16,692 nt of DNA from Planctomycetaceae bacterium UBA6163 (GTDB lineage Bacteria; Planctomycetota; Planctomycetia; Pirellulales; Pirellulaceae), in the NCBI GenBank assembly GCA_002428205.1, contig DIUH01000105.1:23190-39881 (forward strand), in the 5' to 3' direction. Shown here piece by piece: positions 7,481-14,572 of the stretch. The translations under genes and the position numbers were made by a program. The notes beneath the pieces were generated by a model, which was given only the letters and a program-made list of their open reading frames with translations, was not told the origin of the DNA and made no database searches. Positions within the stretch are counted from its first letter, which is position 1; each line of letters starts with the position of its first letter.

Positions 7481-8441
7481 TTCTGTCTTCACTCGTTACA
7501 AGGCCAATCCGATTTTGACAGCGGATGATTGGCCCTACCCTTGCAACACGGTGTTCAATCCGGCTGCGGTAAGGTTGAAAGATGGCACCACGTTACTGCT
7601 GTGCCGGGTTGAGGGTCATTGCGGATTTTCGCATTTGTGTGCGGCCCGTTCGATCGATGGACTGACCGGTTGGGTAATCGACCCCGAGCCGACGCTTGTT
7701 CATGATCCGATAAATCATCCGGAGGAAATCTGGGGAGTCGAGGATCCGCGAATCACGTTTGTACCGGAACTCGATCGTTACGCGGTGGTCTACACCTCCT
7801 TCTCCAAAGGTGGGCCGACTGTTTCGCTGGCGCTGACCGAAGACTTTCGGCACTTCGAACGCTACGGTGCCATCATGGCACCTGAGGATAAAGATGCGTG
7901 TTTATTACCGCGCCGTTTCGGCGAAAACTGGGCGCTGATTCATCGACCGGTGGGCAGCATCGGCGCGTCGGGAGCACATATTTGGATTTCGTATTCGCCC
8001 GACCTGCGCCACTGGGGCAGCCACAAATTGTTGTTGCCCGCTCGTCAAGGCGGATGGTGGGATGCGAATCGGATCGGCTTGTCTCCGCCATTGCTTGAAA
8101 CCAACAGGGGTTGGTTGATGATCTATCACGGCGTGCGCGCCACCGCAGGCGGTAGAGTGTATCGAGTTGGGCTAGCACTGCTCGATTTGCAGCAGCCTGA
8201 AACGTGCTTATTGCGAAGCGATCGGTGGGTGTTCGCGCCGGAGACAGATTACGAACGTGGTGGTGACGTAGAAAACGTGGTTTTCCCCACTGGCGTCACA
8301 ATCGGTGATGATGGTGACTCATTGCGGATGTACTACGGCGCAGCCGATACCAGCGTCGCCGTAGCAACGGCTAGTGTCAATGAACTGCTCAATTGGCTGG
8401 ACGCAAATGGTCGCCATGACTGGCAGCAATTCCTGCTGTGA
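7473..8441 (+). CDS. GH130-family glycoside phosphorylase, canonical form
   Basis: The 322-residue protein is a canonical-length member of family GH130; characterised relatives are beta-mannoside phosphorylases that release mannose 1-phosphate, plus some beta-1,2-mannosidases. It has FNPAAVRL near the start, the catalytic-region motif GVEDPRIT with E90 and D91, VVYTSFSKGG, LALTEDF, EDKDACLLPRRFG, IHRPVG with H157 and R158 (a region used for phosphate binding in phosphorylases), SPDLRHWG, GWLMIYHGV, a WVFAPETDYE segment, NVVFPTG and YYGAADT. These fit a phosphorylase better than a hydrolase, but the linkage cannot be told. ATG 7473 follows GGTGG. An in-frame ATG at 7458 would add five residues. 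It overlaps the glycosyltransferase stop (7478-7480) and is the last gene of that operon, ending just before a strong hairpin. Confidence 0.92.
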   Translation: MDSSVFTRYKANPILTADDWPYPCNTVFNPAAVRLKDGTTLLLCRVEGHCGFSHLCAARSIDGLTGWVIDPEPTLVHDPINHPEEIWGVEDPRITFVPELDRYAVVYTSFSKGGPTVSLALTEDFRHFERYGAIMAPEDKDACLLPRRFGENWALIHRPVGSIGASGAHIWISYSPDLRHWGSHKLLLPARQGGWWDANRIGLSPPLLETNRGWLMIYHGVRATAGGRVYRVGLALLDLQQPETCLLRSDRWVFAPETDYERGGDVENVVFPTGVTIGDDGDSLRMYYGAADTSVAVATASVNELLNWLDANGRHDWQQFLL

Positions 8442-8442
8442 G

Positions 8443-8481
8443 AGCCTATCCGAAAAGGGCCAGCCCCCTTTCGGATAGGCT
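8443..8481 (+). terminator. Long hairpin terminating the GT4-GH130 operon
   Basis: Arms at 8443-8459 and 8465-8481 pair over 17 positions with one mismatch around a 5-nt loop, beginning one base after the GH130 stop codon. The position is that of an operon terminator. There is no true T-run after it, so it may act as an mRNA-stabilising hairpin. The arm also resembles the kind of end sequence seen in insertion-sequence or MITE relics. Confidence 0.6.
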
Positions 8482-8502
8482 TAAAGTGGTTCGGTAACCA
8501 AT

Positions 8503-8577
8503 CTACGAAGCGACCATCAGCACCTTGGTCCCTTTGACTTGACCCATGCGAAGGTCAGACAAAGCTTCTTGGCTTGT
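8503..8577 (-). pseudogene. C-terminal remnant of a zinc-type alcohol dehydrogenase
   Basis: Read on the minus strand, 24 codons and a TAG encode SQEALSDLRMGQVKGTKVLM followed by VAS. This matches the typical last helix and strand of medium-chain (zinc or quinone-type) alcohol dehydrogenases, where ALxDLRxGxVxGxxVL is common. An in-frame TGA lies immediately upstream and no more of the gene is recognisable, so it is a relic left by deletion or rearrangement. The similarity is short and judged from memory of the family. Confidence 0.45.
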
Positions 8578-8582
8578 TCAAA

Positions 8583-8759
8583 TTAGTCAGTCGTCACTTC
8601 CGGACGCAACCCAATGCAGGTGCCAATCGCTAGGACGCCGTAAACCCTCAGCAGCGTCAAAACGCAAACGATTTCAATGAGGAAGACCAGGCAAGCAACT
8701 GTTGCGACTAACGATAATGCGAGCAGTAAACGCACAACTGTGCGGAAATGACGGGTCAC
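8583..8759 (-). CDS. Possible 58-residue hydrophobic membrane peptide
   Basis: A minus-strand frame beginning with GTG at 8759 and ending with TAA at 8583 encodes 58 residues. Residues 8 to 51 or so are almost continuously hydrophobic (VRLLLALSLVATVACLVFLI, then EIVCVLTLLRVYGVLAIGTC), enough for two membrane helices, between a basic start and a polar end. A stop lies 27 bases upstream of the GTG, so no longer form exists. No ribosome binding site or promoter is visible and the family is unknown. It could be a real small gene or the tail of a decayed one, like the dehydrogenase remnant next to it. Confidence 0.3.
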   Translation of the reverse strand: MTRHFRTVVRLLLALSLVATVACLVFLIEIVCVLTLLRVYGVLAIGTCIGLRPEVTTD

Positions 8760-8835
8760 GGAATGTGCGTCAGATTCGTGTCGTTACGAAACTGAGTGTG
8801 TTTTGGGTTAAAGTCTCATGGAATTTCAAATCTGA

Positions 8836-8849
8836 TTGGCAGTTGCCAA
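8836..8849. repeat. Inverted repeat TTGGCA-GT-TGCCAA
   Basis: Perfect 6-bp arms (8836-8841, 8844-8849) flank a 2-bp centre in the non-coding stretch, followed by an A-run. It has the shape of a dimeric regulator site. Its spacing is the same as the palindrome at 2334-2347, but its sequence is different. Confidence 0.3.
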
Positions 8850-8927
8850 AAAAATAAGCAAATTCGGTGGCAAAATAAGACGTTCCGTGCAATCGGATTA
8901 CCAAATTACAGATCTTGCCTGACAGAC

Positions 8928-8943
8928 GGGCACGCAATGTGCT
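8928..8943 (+). promoter_or_regulatory. Weak sigma-54-like element upstream of the Ser/Gly-rich gene
   Basis: GGGCAC-GCAAT-GTGCT keeps the GG and GC and differs from TGGCAC-N5-TTGCW at two positions. The predicted start near 8954 would give a long leader of about 230 nt. The element is also partly palindromic (GCAC/GTGC), which could explain the match by chance. Confidence 0.28.
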
Positions 8944-9187
8944 TTAACGATGTCTCGACGCGGCGAATCGACTCTTCTGAAGCACTGTGAACTGAACCGT
9001 CGAACGACGCGGTCGATCGCCAGGAGGTGATGAAGCCAGCAACCGACGAATCACCCGATTGATACGACGACCGTTCAAATGCCATCGGAAGCCAAACCAA
9101 AAGAGACACAGCCTTATCGGAAAGTCTCTTAGTGCTATGGTAGATTCATGAACTCGATACTAGACATAAAATTTGGGAGACATTGTT

Positions 9188-9592
9188 ATGAAGAAAATTG
9201 CACTGGCAATGATACTGGCCCTCGTAATGACAGCTTATAGCGGTTCCGCCGACGCTGGTTGGGGAAGCAGTGGCGGTTATAACGCCAGATACGGAAGTTC
9301 AGACGCTATTTCCGGCGGTAGTTCAGGCGGTAGCAGCGGATCTGTAGCACGCAGCCATGGCAGCAGCGGTGGTAGCGCAGGTGGCATTATCTCGCGAATT
9401 CACAGTCGCATCGCCGAACACCGGGCAAGCCACGCAGCACGCCACGGAAGTTCTGGCGGCAGCAGCGGTGGATCATCCGGTGGATTTGTCAGCGGCTACC
9501 GAGGCTACGGCAGCAGCGGTGGCAGTAGTATTGGCAATGGCAGGGGATACCACCGCGCTGGCAGTTACGGTTCATCTGGTCACAGTCGGTAG
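9188..9592 (+). CDS. Small secreted Ser/Gly-rich repeat protein
   Basis: The 134-residue product has a clear Sec signal peptide: MKKIALAMILALVMTAY with likely cleavage after SADA near residue 23. The mature part is low-complexity. It has SSGGSSGGS-type repeats around residues 33-60 and 90-130, interrupted by a basic, helix-prone segment (IISRIHSRIAEHRASHAARHG) and ending in Tyr/Arg/Gly-rich YRGYGSSGG units. There are no cysteines after the signal peptide and no known domain. The start at 9188 has GGGAGA at 9175-9180 at good spacing. It stands alone, with a hairpin directly after the stop. It is probably an exported surface or matrix protein; the function is unknown. Confidence 0.8.
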   Translation: MKKIALAMILALVMTAYSGSADAGWGSSGGYNARYGSSDAISGGSSGGSSGSVARSHGSSGGSAGGIISRIHSRIAEHRASHAARHGSSGGSSGGSSGGFVSGYRGYGSSGGSSIGNGRGYHRAGSYGSSGHSR

Positions 9593-9611
9593 TGCCGCTG
9601 TCACAGCGGCA
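9593..9611 (+). terminator. Hairpin after the Ser/Gly-rich gene
   Basis: TGCCGCTG-TCA-CAGCGGCA is a perfect 8-bp stem with a 3-nt loop starting immediately after the stop codon. It is GC-rich but has no following T-run. A terminator is the most likely role. Confidence 0.5.
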
Positions 9612-9714
9612 AACCGAACGCCCGGCAAGCAGAAATGGTCAGACCAAGAAGTTTTGGCTGGCCTGCCCGATCTTTGGTGATACGATCAGTTTTTAACATT
9701 GTGGTTGCGAAAGA

Positions 9715-10434
9715 ATGCCACACACTTATGAGCAAACCACTGCCAATGAAGCCGATTCTATCGCGTCGCATCGATTATCAGCCACACTGCAAATGATCAG
9801 CGGTTTGGAACACCAAAGTCGCAATGCATTGCAACGTGCTGAGGCCTGTTTGGGACTGCTGGAGTTGGGGGCTAGCGAATCCGATGAGTATCACCAACTG
9901 ATTGCCGGTGTTCGAAGAGCGCTAACCGATTTGAATCGGACATACGAACAGGTGAGGGTTTATGCTTCGCCGATTTCTCTGACACGCACCTCGGTAGACT
10001 TGAAACAGCTCTGTGAAGCGGTATTTTTTGAACTGGCCGAATCACGCGTTCACTTTGATGCGTCGTTGAAGTTTATTGACTGTGGTGGTGTTGGCAAAGC
10101 GATACTTGATCCGATTCAAATGAGAATCGTTTTGCGGCATCTTCTGGACAACGCTATCGCCGCCAGTTGCTCAAACGCATTGATTGAAGTTCGCTGTTAC
10201 TGCGCGTCGGCAAATGACCGAGCCGCGACTCAGTTATCCATTCGCGACTACGGCAGTGGGTTCGACTCGTCGATCGCGAGCCAGCTTTTTGAGCCATTTG
10301 TGACTACAAAGCAGCGTGGCGCGGGCCTTGGATTAGCCGTCTGTCGCCGGATCATTGAAGCTCACGATGGTAAGATCAACGCCAGCAATCATCCCGAGGG
10401 TGGTGTCGAGGTGCGTATCACTTTTCCGACATAA
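9715..10434 (+). CDS. Soluble sensorless histidine kinase
   Basis: The 239-residue cytosolic protein holds only the transmitter core of a two-component histidine kinase. The dimerisation/phospho-acceptor helix carries H33 in LEHQSRNALQ, a pattern seen in planctomycete kinases. The ATP-binding domain shows the N-box HLLDNAIAA, the DYGSGF box, LFEPFVTTK and GAGLGLAVCRRIIEAH. No transmembrane, PAS or GAF sensor is present, so the input must come from another protein or from the short N-terminus. It lies 176 bp before the NtrC-type regulator on the same strand and is its likely phosphodonor. The ATG at 9715 has only a weak purine stretch upstream. Confidence 0.9.
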   Translation: MPHTYEQTTANEADSIASHRLSATLQMISGLEHQSRNALQRAEACLGLLELGASESDEYHQLIAGVRRALTDLNRTYEQVRVYASPISLTRTSVDLKQLCEAVFFELAESRVHFDASLKFIDCGGVGKAILDPIQMRIVLRHLLDNAIAASCSNALIEVRCYCASANDRAATQLSIRDYGSGFDSSIASQLFEPFVTTKQRGAGLGLAVCRRIIEAHDGKINASNHPEGGVEVRITFPT

Positions 10435-10514
10435 TGGAGTGTGCGGATAGGCGCGCCATGTGTGCGGATCCGGCAAGGGTTTTATCGTTGATCGGGGGCC
10501 AGTATACCGCCATG

Positions 10515-10530
10515 GGGAGGGCTGGTTGCT
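10515..10530 (+). promoter_or_regulatory. Poor sigma-54-like element before the NtrC-type regulator
   Basis: GGGAGG-GCTGG-TTGCT has GG and a perfect TTGCT at correct spacing, but the rest of the -24 half does not fit. It could hint at autoregulation of the sigma-54 activator. It is much weaker than the sites in the left half of the window. Confidence 0.2.
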
Positions 10531-10610
10531 GAGTCGATTCTAAGTTCAGATGAACGACGAGGATGTTCAGTCGACTGATACCAACCCACTCAATATGAAT
10601 ACGGTACATC

Positions 10611-12044
10611 ATGCCTGCGAAAATGGTGAAGCTGCTCTTGGTGGAAGACGAGGATGACTTTCGTGATGCCTGTGGCAAGTGGATGCGGCAAAGAGGATTC
10701 GACGTAGAAGAGGCGGGTTGTGGAGCCGATGCGATCTCAAAGCTCGAACAGATGAGGTTCGATGTGGCGGTGCTGGACATTAACATGCCGGGAATGTCCG
10801 GGTTGGAACTGTTGCAGCGGATTCGCGATGAAGATTTTGATGTCGAAGTCTTGGTGTTGACTGGCGAGAATAGCGTCGCCTCGGCAGTGGCGGCGATGAA
10901 GTTGGGAGCTTGTGACTTCCTCAGTAAGCCATGCTCGTTGCGCGAGTTGGAGCATCACATCGGGCTGGCAAGTGATCGTGGGCGATTGCGTCGCGAGAAT
11001 CTACAACTGAAGGCCGTGATATCGCGTTCGCAGCGTAAGCCCGATCTGATTGGCAAATCGGTTGCCATCAAAGACACATTGCGAATGATTGAGAAGGTTG
11101 CGCCGACCGATTCGCCAGTATTAATCCAGGGCGAAAGTGGAACGGGCAAGGAGGTTGTCGCCCGGATGATTCAACGCTCCAGCCAGCTTTGCGGTAAGTC
11201 GTTCGTGACGATCAACTGCGCCGCATTGCCGGAACAATTGGTGGAGAGCGAGTTATTTGGGCACCAGAAAGGTGCTTTCACCGGCGCGACTGCGGAGAAG
11301 GCAGGGTTGTTTGAAATCGCTGATGGAGGGACGCTGTTCATTGATGAGATTGGCGAACTTCCGCTGGCACTTCAGCCAAAACTGTTACGCGTTCTGGAAG
11401 ACGGTTCGATGCGGCGCGTCGGTTCACATCAAGAACGCCGGGTCGAAGTGCGTTTAATCGCCGCGACGAATCGAGATCTGAGTCGTGAAGTGGCTACGGG
11501 CAACTTTCGTGAAGACTTGTACTATCGAATAAACGTATTGTCGATCGATTTGCCTCCATTAAGAGACCGGCAGGGGGACGTCGATTGCCTGATCGATCAT
11601 TTTTTACCATCGCCGTGGACAATCGATTCGTCCGCACGTGAAGCGATGAATCGCTACGCTTGGCCGGGAAACGTGCGTCAGTTGATGAACGTCTTGCGAC
11701 GGGCAACAGTGTTGGCCGAACACGATGAGATCACGTTGGATGATCTACCACGCGAACTTGACTATCACGAACCCATGACACGATTTGACTTGACCAGCGA
11801 TCTGCTTGATCGATCGGCGGTTGGCAGTTCAAAGGTTAGGCTCGACGAGTTAACGCGAGTGCATGTGTTGGAAGTGTTAGCAAATGAAGGCGGTAACAAA
11901 GCTGCCGCGGCCCGCAGATTAGGGATTCATCGTCGCAAGTTGTACAGAATGCTGGAACGCTTTGGCACTAACCCGGAAGACTTGGGAACGCATAGCCAAG
12001 ATCAATCAGAAGTTTGTTCGAGCGAAACTTTACCAGTCGCTTGA
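10611..12044 (+). CDS. NtrC-type sigma-54-dependent response regulator
   Basis: The 477-residue cytosolic enhancer-binding protein has three domains. A receiver (about 6-120) carries the acidic pocket E12/D13, phospho-acceptor D56, T84 and K106. The AAA+ sigma-54 activation domain (about 145-370) has Walker A GESGTGKE at 174-181, the sigma-54-contacting loop GAFTGA at 221-226, and Walker B TLFIDE at 241-246. The C-terminal Fis-type helix-turn-helix (about 430-470) contains NKAAAARRLGIHRRKLYRML. All elements needed to open sigma-54 promoters are intact. ATG 10611 is used; an in-frame ATG at 10623 would remove four residues. It follows the kinase at 9715 and is the only sigma-54 activator in the window, so it is the natural candidate to drive the five -24/-12 promoters at 107-5134 (inference). 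Confidence 0.95.
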   Translation: MPAKMVKLLLVEDEDDFRDACGKWMRQRGFDVEEAGCGADAISKLEQMRFDVAVLDINMPGMSGLELLQRIRDEDFDVEVLVLTGENSVASAVAAMKLGACDFLSKPCSLRELEHHIGLASDRGRLRRENLQLKAVISRSQRKPDLIGKSVAIKDTLRMIEKVAPTDSPVLIQGESGTGKEVVARMIQRSSQLCGKSFVTINCAALPEQLVESELFGHQKGAFTGATAEKAGLFEIADGGTLFIDEIGELPLALQPKLLRVLEDGSMRRVGSHQERRVEVRLIAATNRDLSREVATGNFREDLYYRINVLSIDLPPLRDRQGDVDCLIDHFLPSPWTIDSSAREAMNRYAWPGNVRQLMNVLRRATVLAEHDEITLDDLPRELDYHEPMTRFDLTSDLLDRSAVGSSKVRLDELTRVHVLEVLANEGGNKAAAARRLGIHRRKLYRMLERFGTNPEDLGTHSQDQSEVCSSETLPVA

Positions 12045-12085
12045 TTGGCCGGTATCGTGCTCCACAATTCTAGGAACGTCTGTCG

Positions 12086-13186
12086 CTAGGGATACGCAAT
12101 TGCTTTGGCCTTAGTTTTCGGCGTGTCATCGCACAGATGGCGTGGCAGTGTAATGGCGATCGCTGCGCCGTAATTGGGCTGGTCTTCCATTTCGATTGTT
12201 CCGCCATGCGCTTCGATGATGCGACGGCAGATCGCTAACCCTAGACCCGATCCGTGGCTTTTCGTCGTGAAGAATGGTTTGAATGCTAATGTTCGTTGCT
12301 CCGCCGTGAATCCAGAACCGTTGTCTCGCACTGTGATGACAACCATTTCTTGGTCGCTTGAAGTATCCACGGTCCAATCGACCTCGATACGTGGGACCGC
12401 ATCGCAGGCGTCGATTGCATTTTCAAACAAGTTTCGCATCACTTGTTCGATCCGTATCTTGTCGATTCGACAAAGGATCTCTTCGGCGGGGACGACCAGG
12501 TGTGCACCAGCAATGGTTCCACCGTTTGTTAAGTTGTGCCAAACGCGATTCACGAGCTCACGGATTCCACACGCTGTTTTTTGCAGTATGACTGGGACAC
12601 TGAACTGACATAATTCCTCGAAATATAATTGCAGGTGTGCACTTGCGTTCTCGATTGATTCCAGGTCTTCCAGTAGATTCGCATCGTCGGTGTGCATCAT
12701 GCGAATCAGTTCAACTCGCGAGCGGATGCATTGTAAAGCGCCACGGCTTTCGTGAGCGACGGAGGCAACAGCGTTTCCAACTACGGCCAGCCGCTCTGCT
12801 TGCGAAGCCCTTCGCTGCGCGGACTGCAGTTTTCGCGCGCGCCGCACGCTGCCAAGCAACAATTCGGGGCAAATCGGTTTAACGATGTAATCGCTTGCAC
12901 CATGGTGCATCGCGTCGATAGCATGCTCAACATCGGAGCAACCGGTGGCGACGATCACCGACGCGTCGGGAGCGTGGCGGTTCAATCGCCGTAATAATTC
13001 ATTGGTGTTCATGTCGGGCAGGTGCCAATCGATGATGATTAGGTCGAATGGCATCAGGTTGATTCTTCGGATCGCATCAGCAGCCGTTGTGGATACGTCC
13101 GTTTGATAGCAGTCGGTCTCAAGAATACCGCGTAGATTCGCACAGGTTTCCGCGTCGTTTTCCACAATCAATACTCTGGTTGCCAT
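12086..13186 (-). CDS. Receiver-histidine kinase hybrid protein
   Basis: The 366-residue cytosolic protein begins with a receiver domain (residues 1-120) with E9/D11 in the acidic pocket, D53 as phospho-acceptor, T81 and K103. It continues as a histidine kinase: H145 in VAHESRGALQ, the N-box NLFENAIDACD, DNGSGF, and KPFFTTKSHGSGLGLAICRRIIEAHGG. There is no sensor domain or membrane segment. This receiver-first order is typical of kinases that are themselves switched by phosphorylation, allowing a relay from another kinase. Its kinase core resembles that of the 239-residue kinase at 9715, suggesting a related pair. An AAGGGC site precedes the ATG at 13186. It converges on the NtrC-type gene with only 41 bp between stops and is divergent from the NarL-type regulator. 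Confidence 0.93.
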   Translation of the reverse strand: MATRVLIVENDAETCANLRGILETDCYQTDVSTTAADAIRRINLMPFDLIIIDWHLPDMNTNELLRRLNRHAPDASVIVATGCSDVEHAIDAMHHGASDYIVKPICPELLLGSVRRARKLQSAQRRASQAERLAVVGNAVASVAHESRGALQCIRSRVELIRMMHTDDANLLEDLESIENASAHLQLYFEELCQFSVPVILQKTACGIRELVNRVWHNLTNGGTIAGAHLVVPAEEILCRIDKIRIEQVMRNLFENAIDACDAVPRIEVDWTVDTSSDQEMVVITVRDNGSGFTAEQRTLAFKPFFTTKSHGSGLGLAICRRIIEAHGGTIEMEDQPNYGAAIAITLPRHLCDDTPKTKAKAIAYP

Positions 13187-13589
13187 TCTGAGCCCTTCGT
13201 TGTTGTGTTGAAACAGAATATGTCCTTGCCTGCCGAAATGGTATTGATGTGATGGCGCTGCCCTAGTCGCACACTTCCTCGCTTGCGCGTGGGAAATTTC
13301 CTGACTTTTTATTGCGTAAAAATCGGATATCGCTTTTCACAAATCTCGGCAGGTCAAGAGTACTCGATACCCCGTCCAATGATGTTATGATACAATACCG
13401 ATTAAACAGAGCGGAACTTTTGAGGGCCGGATGCGTTAATATAATTCTCGTAAGGTATCCGTCGTCGAGCTTGTGACGCGGAATTGCTTTTAGGCAAAGT
13501 GCCATCGTGCCATGTAGCGATGGAGTGACCTAAGTTGCCTAGCTGATTCCTTGAAACGCATTCATTAAGGACACTCGTCCACCACCGAT
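13187..13589. other. Divergent non-coding region between two signalling genes
   Basis: These 403 bases separate divergent genes and must contain both promoters. I found no -24/-12 sigma-54 match on either strand. The AT-richer centre near 13386-13396 (TATGATACAAT) could be a -10 element on the plus strand, but no good -35 accompanies it. Short frames here have no protein-like composition. Confidence 0.4.
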
Positions 13590-14246
13590 ATGAGCTTATC
13601 AAGTAAACAAATTATAGTCGTTGACGATCATCCCTCGACGCGCGACGGACTGATCACTCGCGTCGCCATGGAACCAGACTTGGAAGTCGTCGGTGAAGCT
13701 TCCGAGGTCGACGAAGCGATCAGGTTAATCGAAAAACTTCAACCTGATCTGGCGGTGATCGACATTTCGCTTAAAACGAGCAGTGGTATCGACCTGGTCA
13801 AAACGGTCAAAGAGCGTTACCCACGAGTCAAAATGTTGGTGTGGTCGATGTACGAAGAGTCATTATACGCCGAGCGTGCGCTGCGTGCCGGAGCGATGGG
13901 CTACATCAGCAAGCAACACGTTACCGACAAAATCATCGAGGCGATTCGTACGATCTTGCGGGGGGAACTATTTCTCAGCAAAGAACTGTCGGCAAAGATG
14001 TTGCATCGAGTGATTGCGGGCAAGGAATTGGTTGCCACATCACCCGTCGATGGATTGTCCGATCGCGAATTGGAAACTTTTCGCCTGATCGGCCAGGGAA
14101 TGTCAACCCGAGAAATCGCTAAAGCGATGTCACTGAGTCCGAAGACAATCGAAACCTATCGCGCAAGGATCAAAGAGAAGCTAGAACTCAATGACATGGC
14201 TTCGTTAACCCGTGAAGCGACTCAATGGGTTTTGGAAAACGGATAG
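13590..14246 (+). CDS. NarL/FixJ-type response regulator
   Basis: The 218-residue DNA-binding regulator has a receiver domain (about 7-125) with D12/D13, phospho-acceptor D58 and K108, and a LuxR-type helix-turn-helix (about 156-212) with LSDRELETFRLIGQGMSTRE followed by IAKAMSLSPKTIETYRARIK. The usual conserved Thr/Ser position is S86. It is full length for the family. No clear ribosome binding site precedes the ATG at 13590; an AAGGAC stretch is about 16 bases away. It is divergent from the receiver-kinase gene at 12086-13186, which could be its partner. Target genes are unknown. Confidence 0.93.
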   Translation: MSLSSKQIIVVDDHPSTRDGLITRVAMEPDLEVVGEASEVDEAIRLIEKLQPDLAVIDISLKTSSGIDLVKTVKERYPRVKMLVWSMYEESLYAERALRAGAMGYISKQHVTDKIIEAIRTILRGELFLSKELSAKMLHRVIAGKELVATSPVDGLSDRELETFRLIGQGMSTREIAKAMSLSPKTIETYRARIKEKLELNDMASLTREATQWVLENG

Positions 14247-14572
14247 TGGCTTGAGTATCCCATGAACGGTTGCCTACGGTTGCCGCTTTGGGTGATCGTG
14301 CGATCTGTTCCGCATATCACACGAGCGGATTTTGCACGCGAAATTCGACTAAATCGTACTGCGGACCACCGGAATGCTTGGCCATGCACTGCAAATGGTG
14401 AATGGGCTCCTCGGTTGTGATTCGAAGATAGCAAGGTTCAATCCTGCTACTGTAATGTTGGTAGTAATGACGCTTACGAAGGCCGCCAATGATCGCGGAT
14501 GATCAGTACCAGAAACGCATCTTTGATTACGATCGATAGAGCTCTTATCACGAGGGGACTGCTCTTATTGCG
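14247..14572. other. Non-coding gap between convergent genes
   Basis: No gene is recognised in these 326 bases between the NarL-type regulator and the beta-propeller gene. It contains a tandem 10-bp repeat (ACGGTTGCCT at 14266-14275, ACGGTTGCCG at 14276-14285) and a direct repeat GCTCTTAT at 14541-14548 and 14561-14568. No strong terminator hairpin is visible. Confidence 0.4.

Larger units (their letters stand above)
8760..9187. other. Non-coding stretch before the Ser/Gly-rich gene
   Basis: I find no convincing gene in these 428 bases. Visible elements are the perfect inverted repeat at 8836-8849, a sigma-54-like element at 8928-8943, a small inverted repeat CGTCG-AA-CGACG at 8998-9009, and AGGAGGTG near 9022 that leads only to a 10-codon frame. 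Short reading frames here lack any coding signature. Confidence 0.5.

Noticed and set aside
9021..9052. A strong AGGAGGTG followed by ATG.
   Set aside because: The ATG overlaps the end of the motif and the frame stops after 10 codons; no coding signal.
9357..9680. Ala/Val/Thr-rich frame of 107 codons overlapping the Ser/Gly-rich gene.
   Set aside because: It is a frame-shifted reading of the same repeats; the signal peptide and ribosome binding site support the other frame.
12174..12994. Several open frames on the plus strand opposite the receiver-kinase gene.
   Set aside because: They are antisense shadows of a well-supported gene, with compositions unlike real proteins.
14266..14285. Tandem 10-bp repeat as a start of a repeat array.
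   Set aside because: Only two units are present, with no further copies nearby.
14430..14449. GGTTCAATCC with flanking AGCA and TGCT resembles a tRNA T-arm.
   Set aside because: The 5-bp stem does not pair in the correct register, and no acceptor, D or anticodon arm can be folded upstream.
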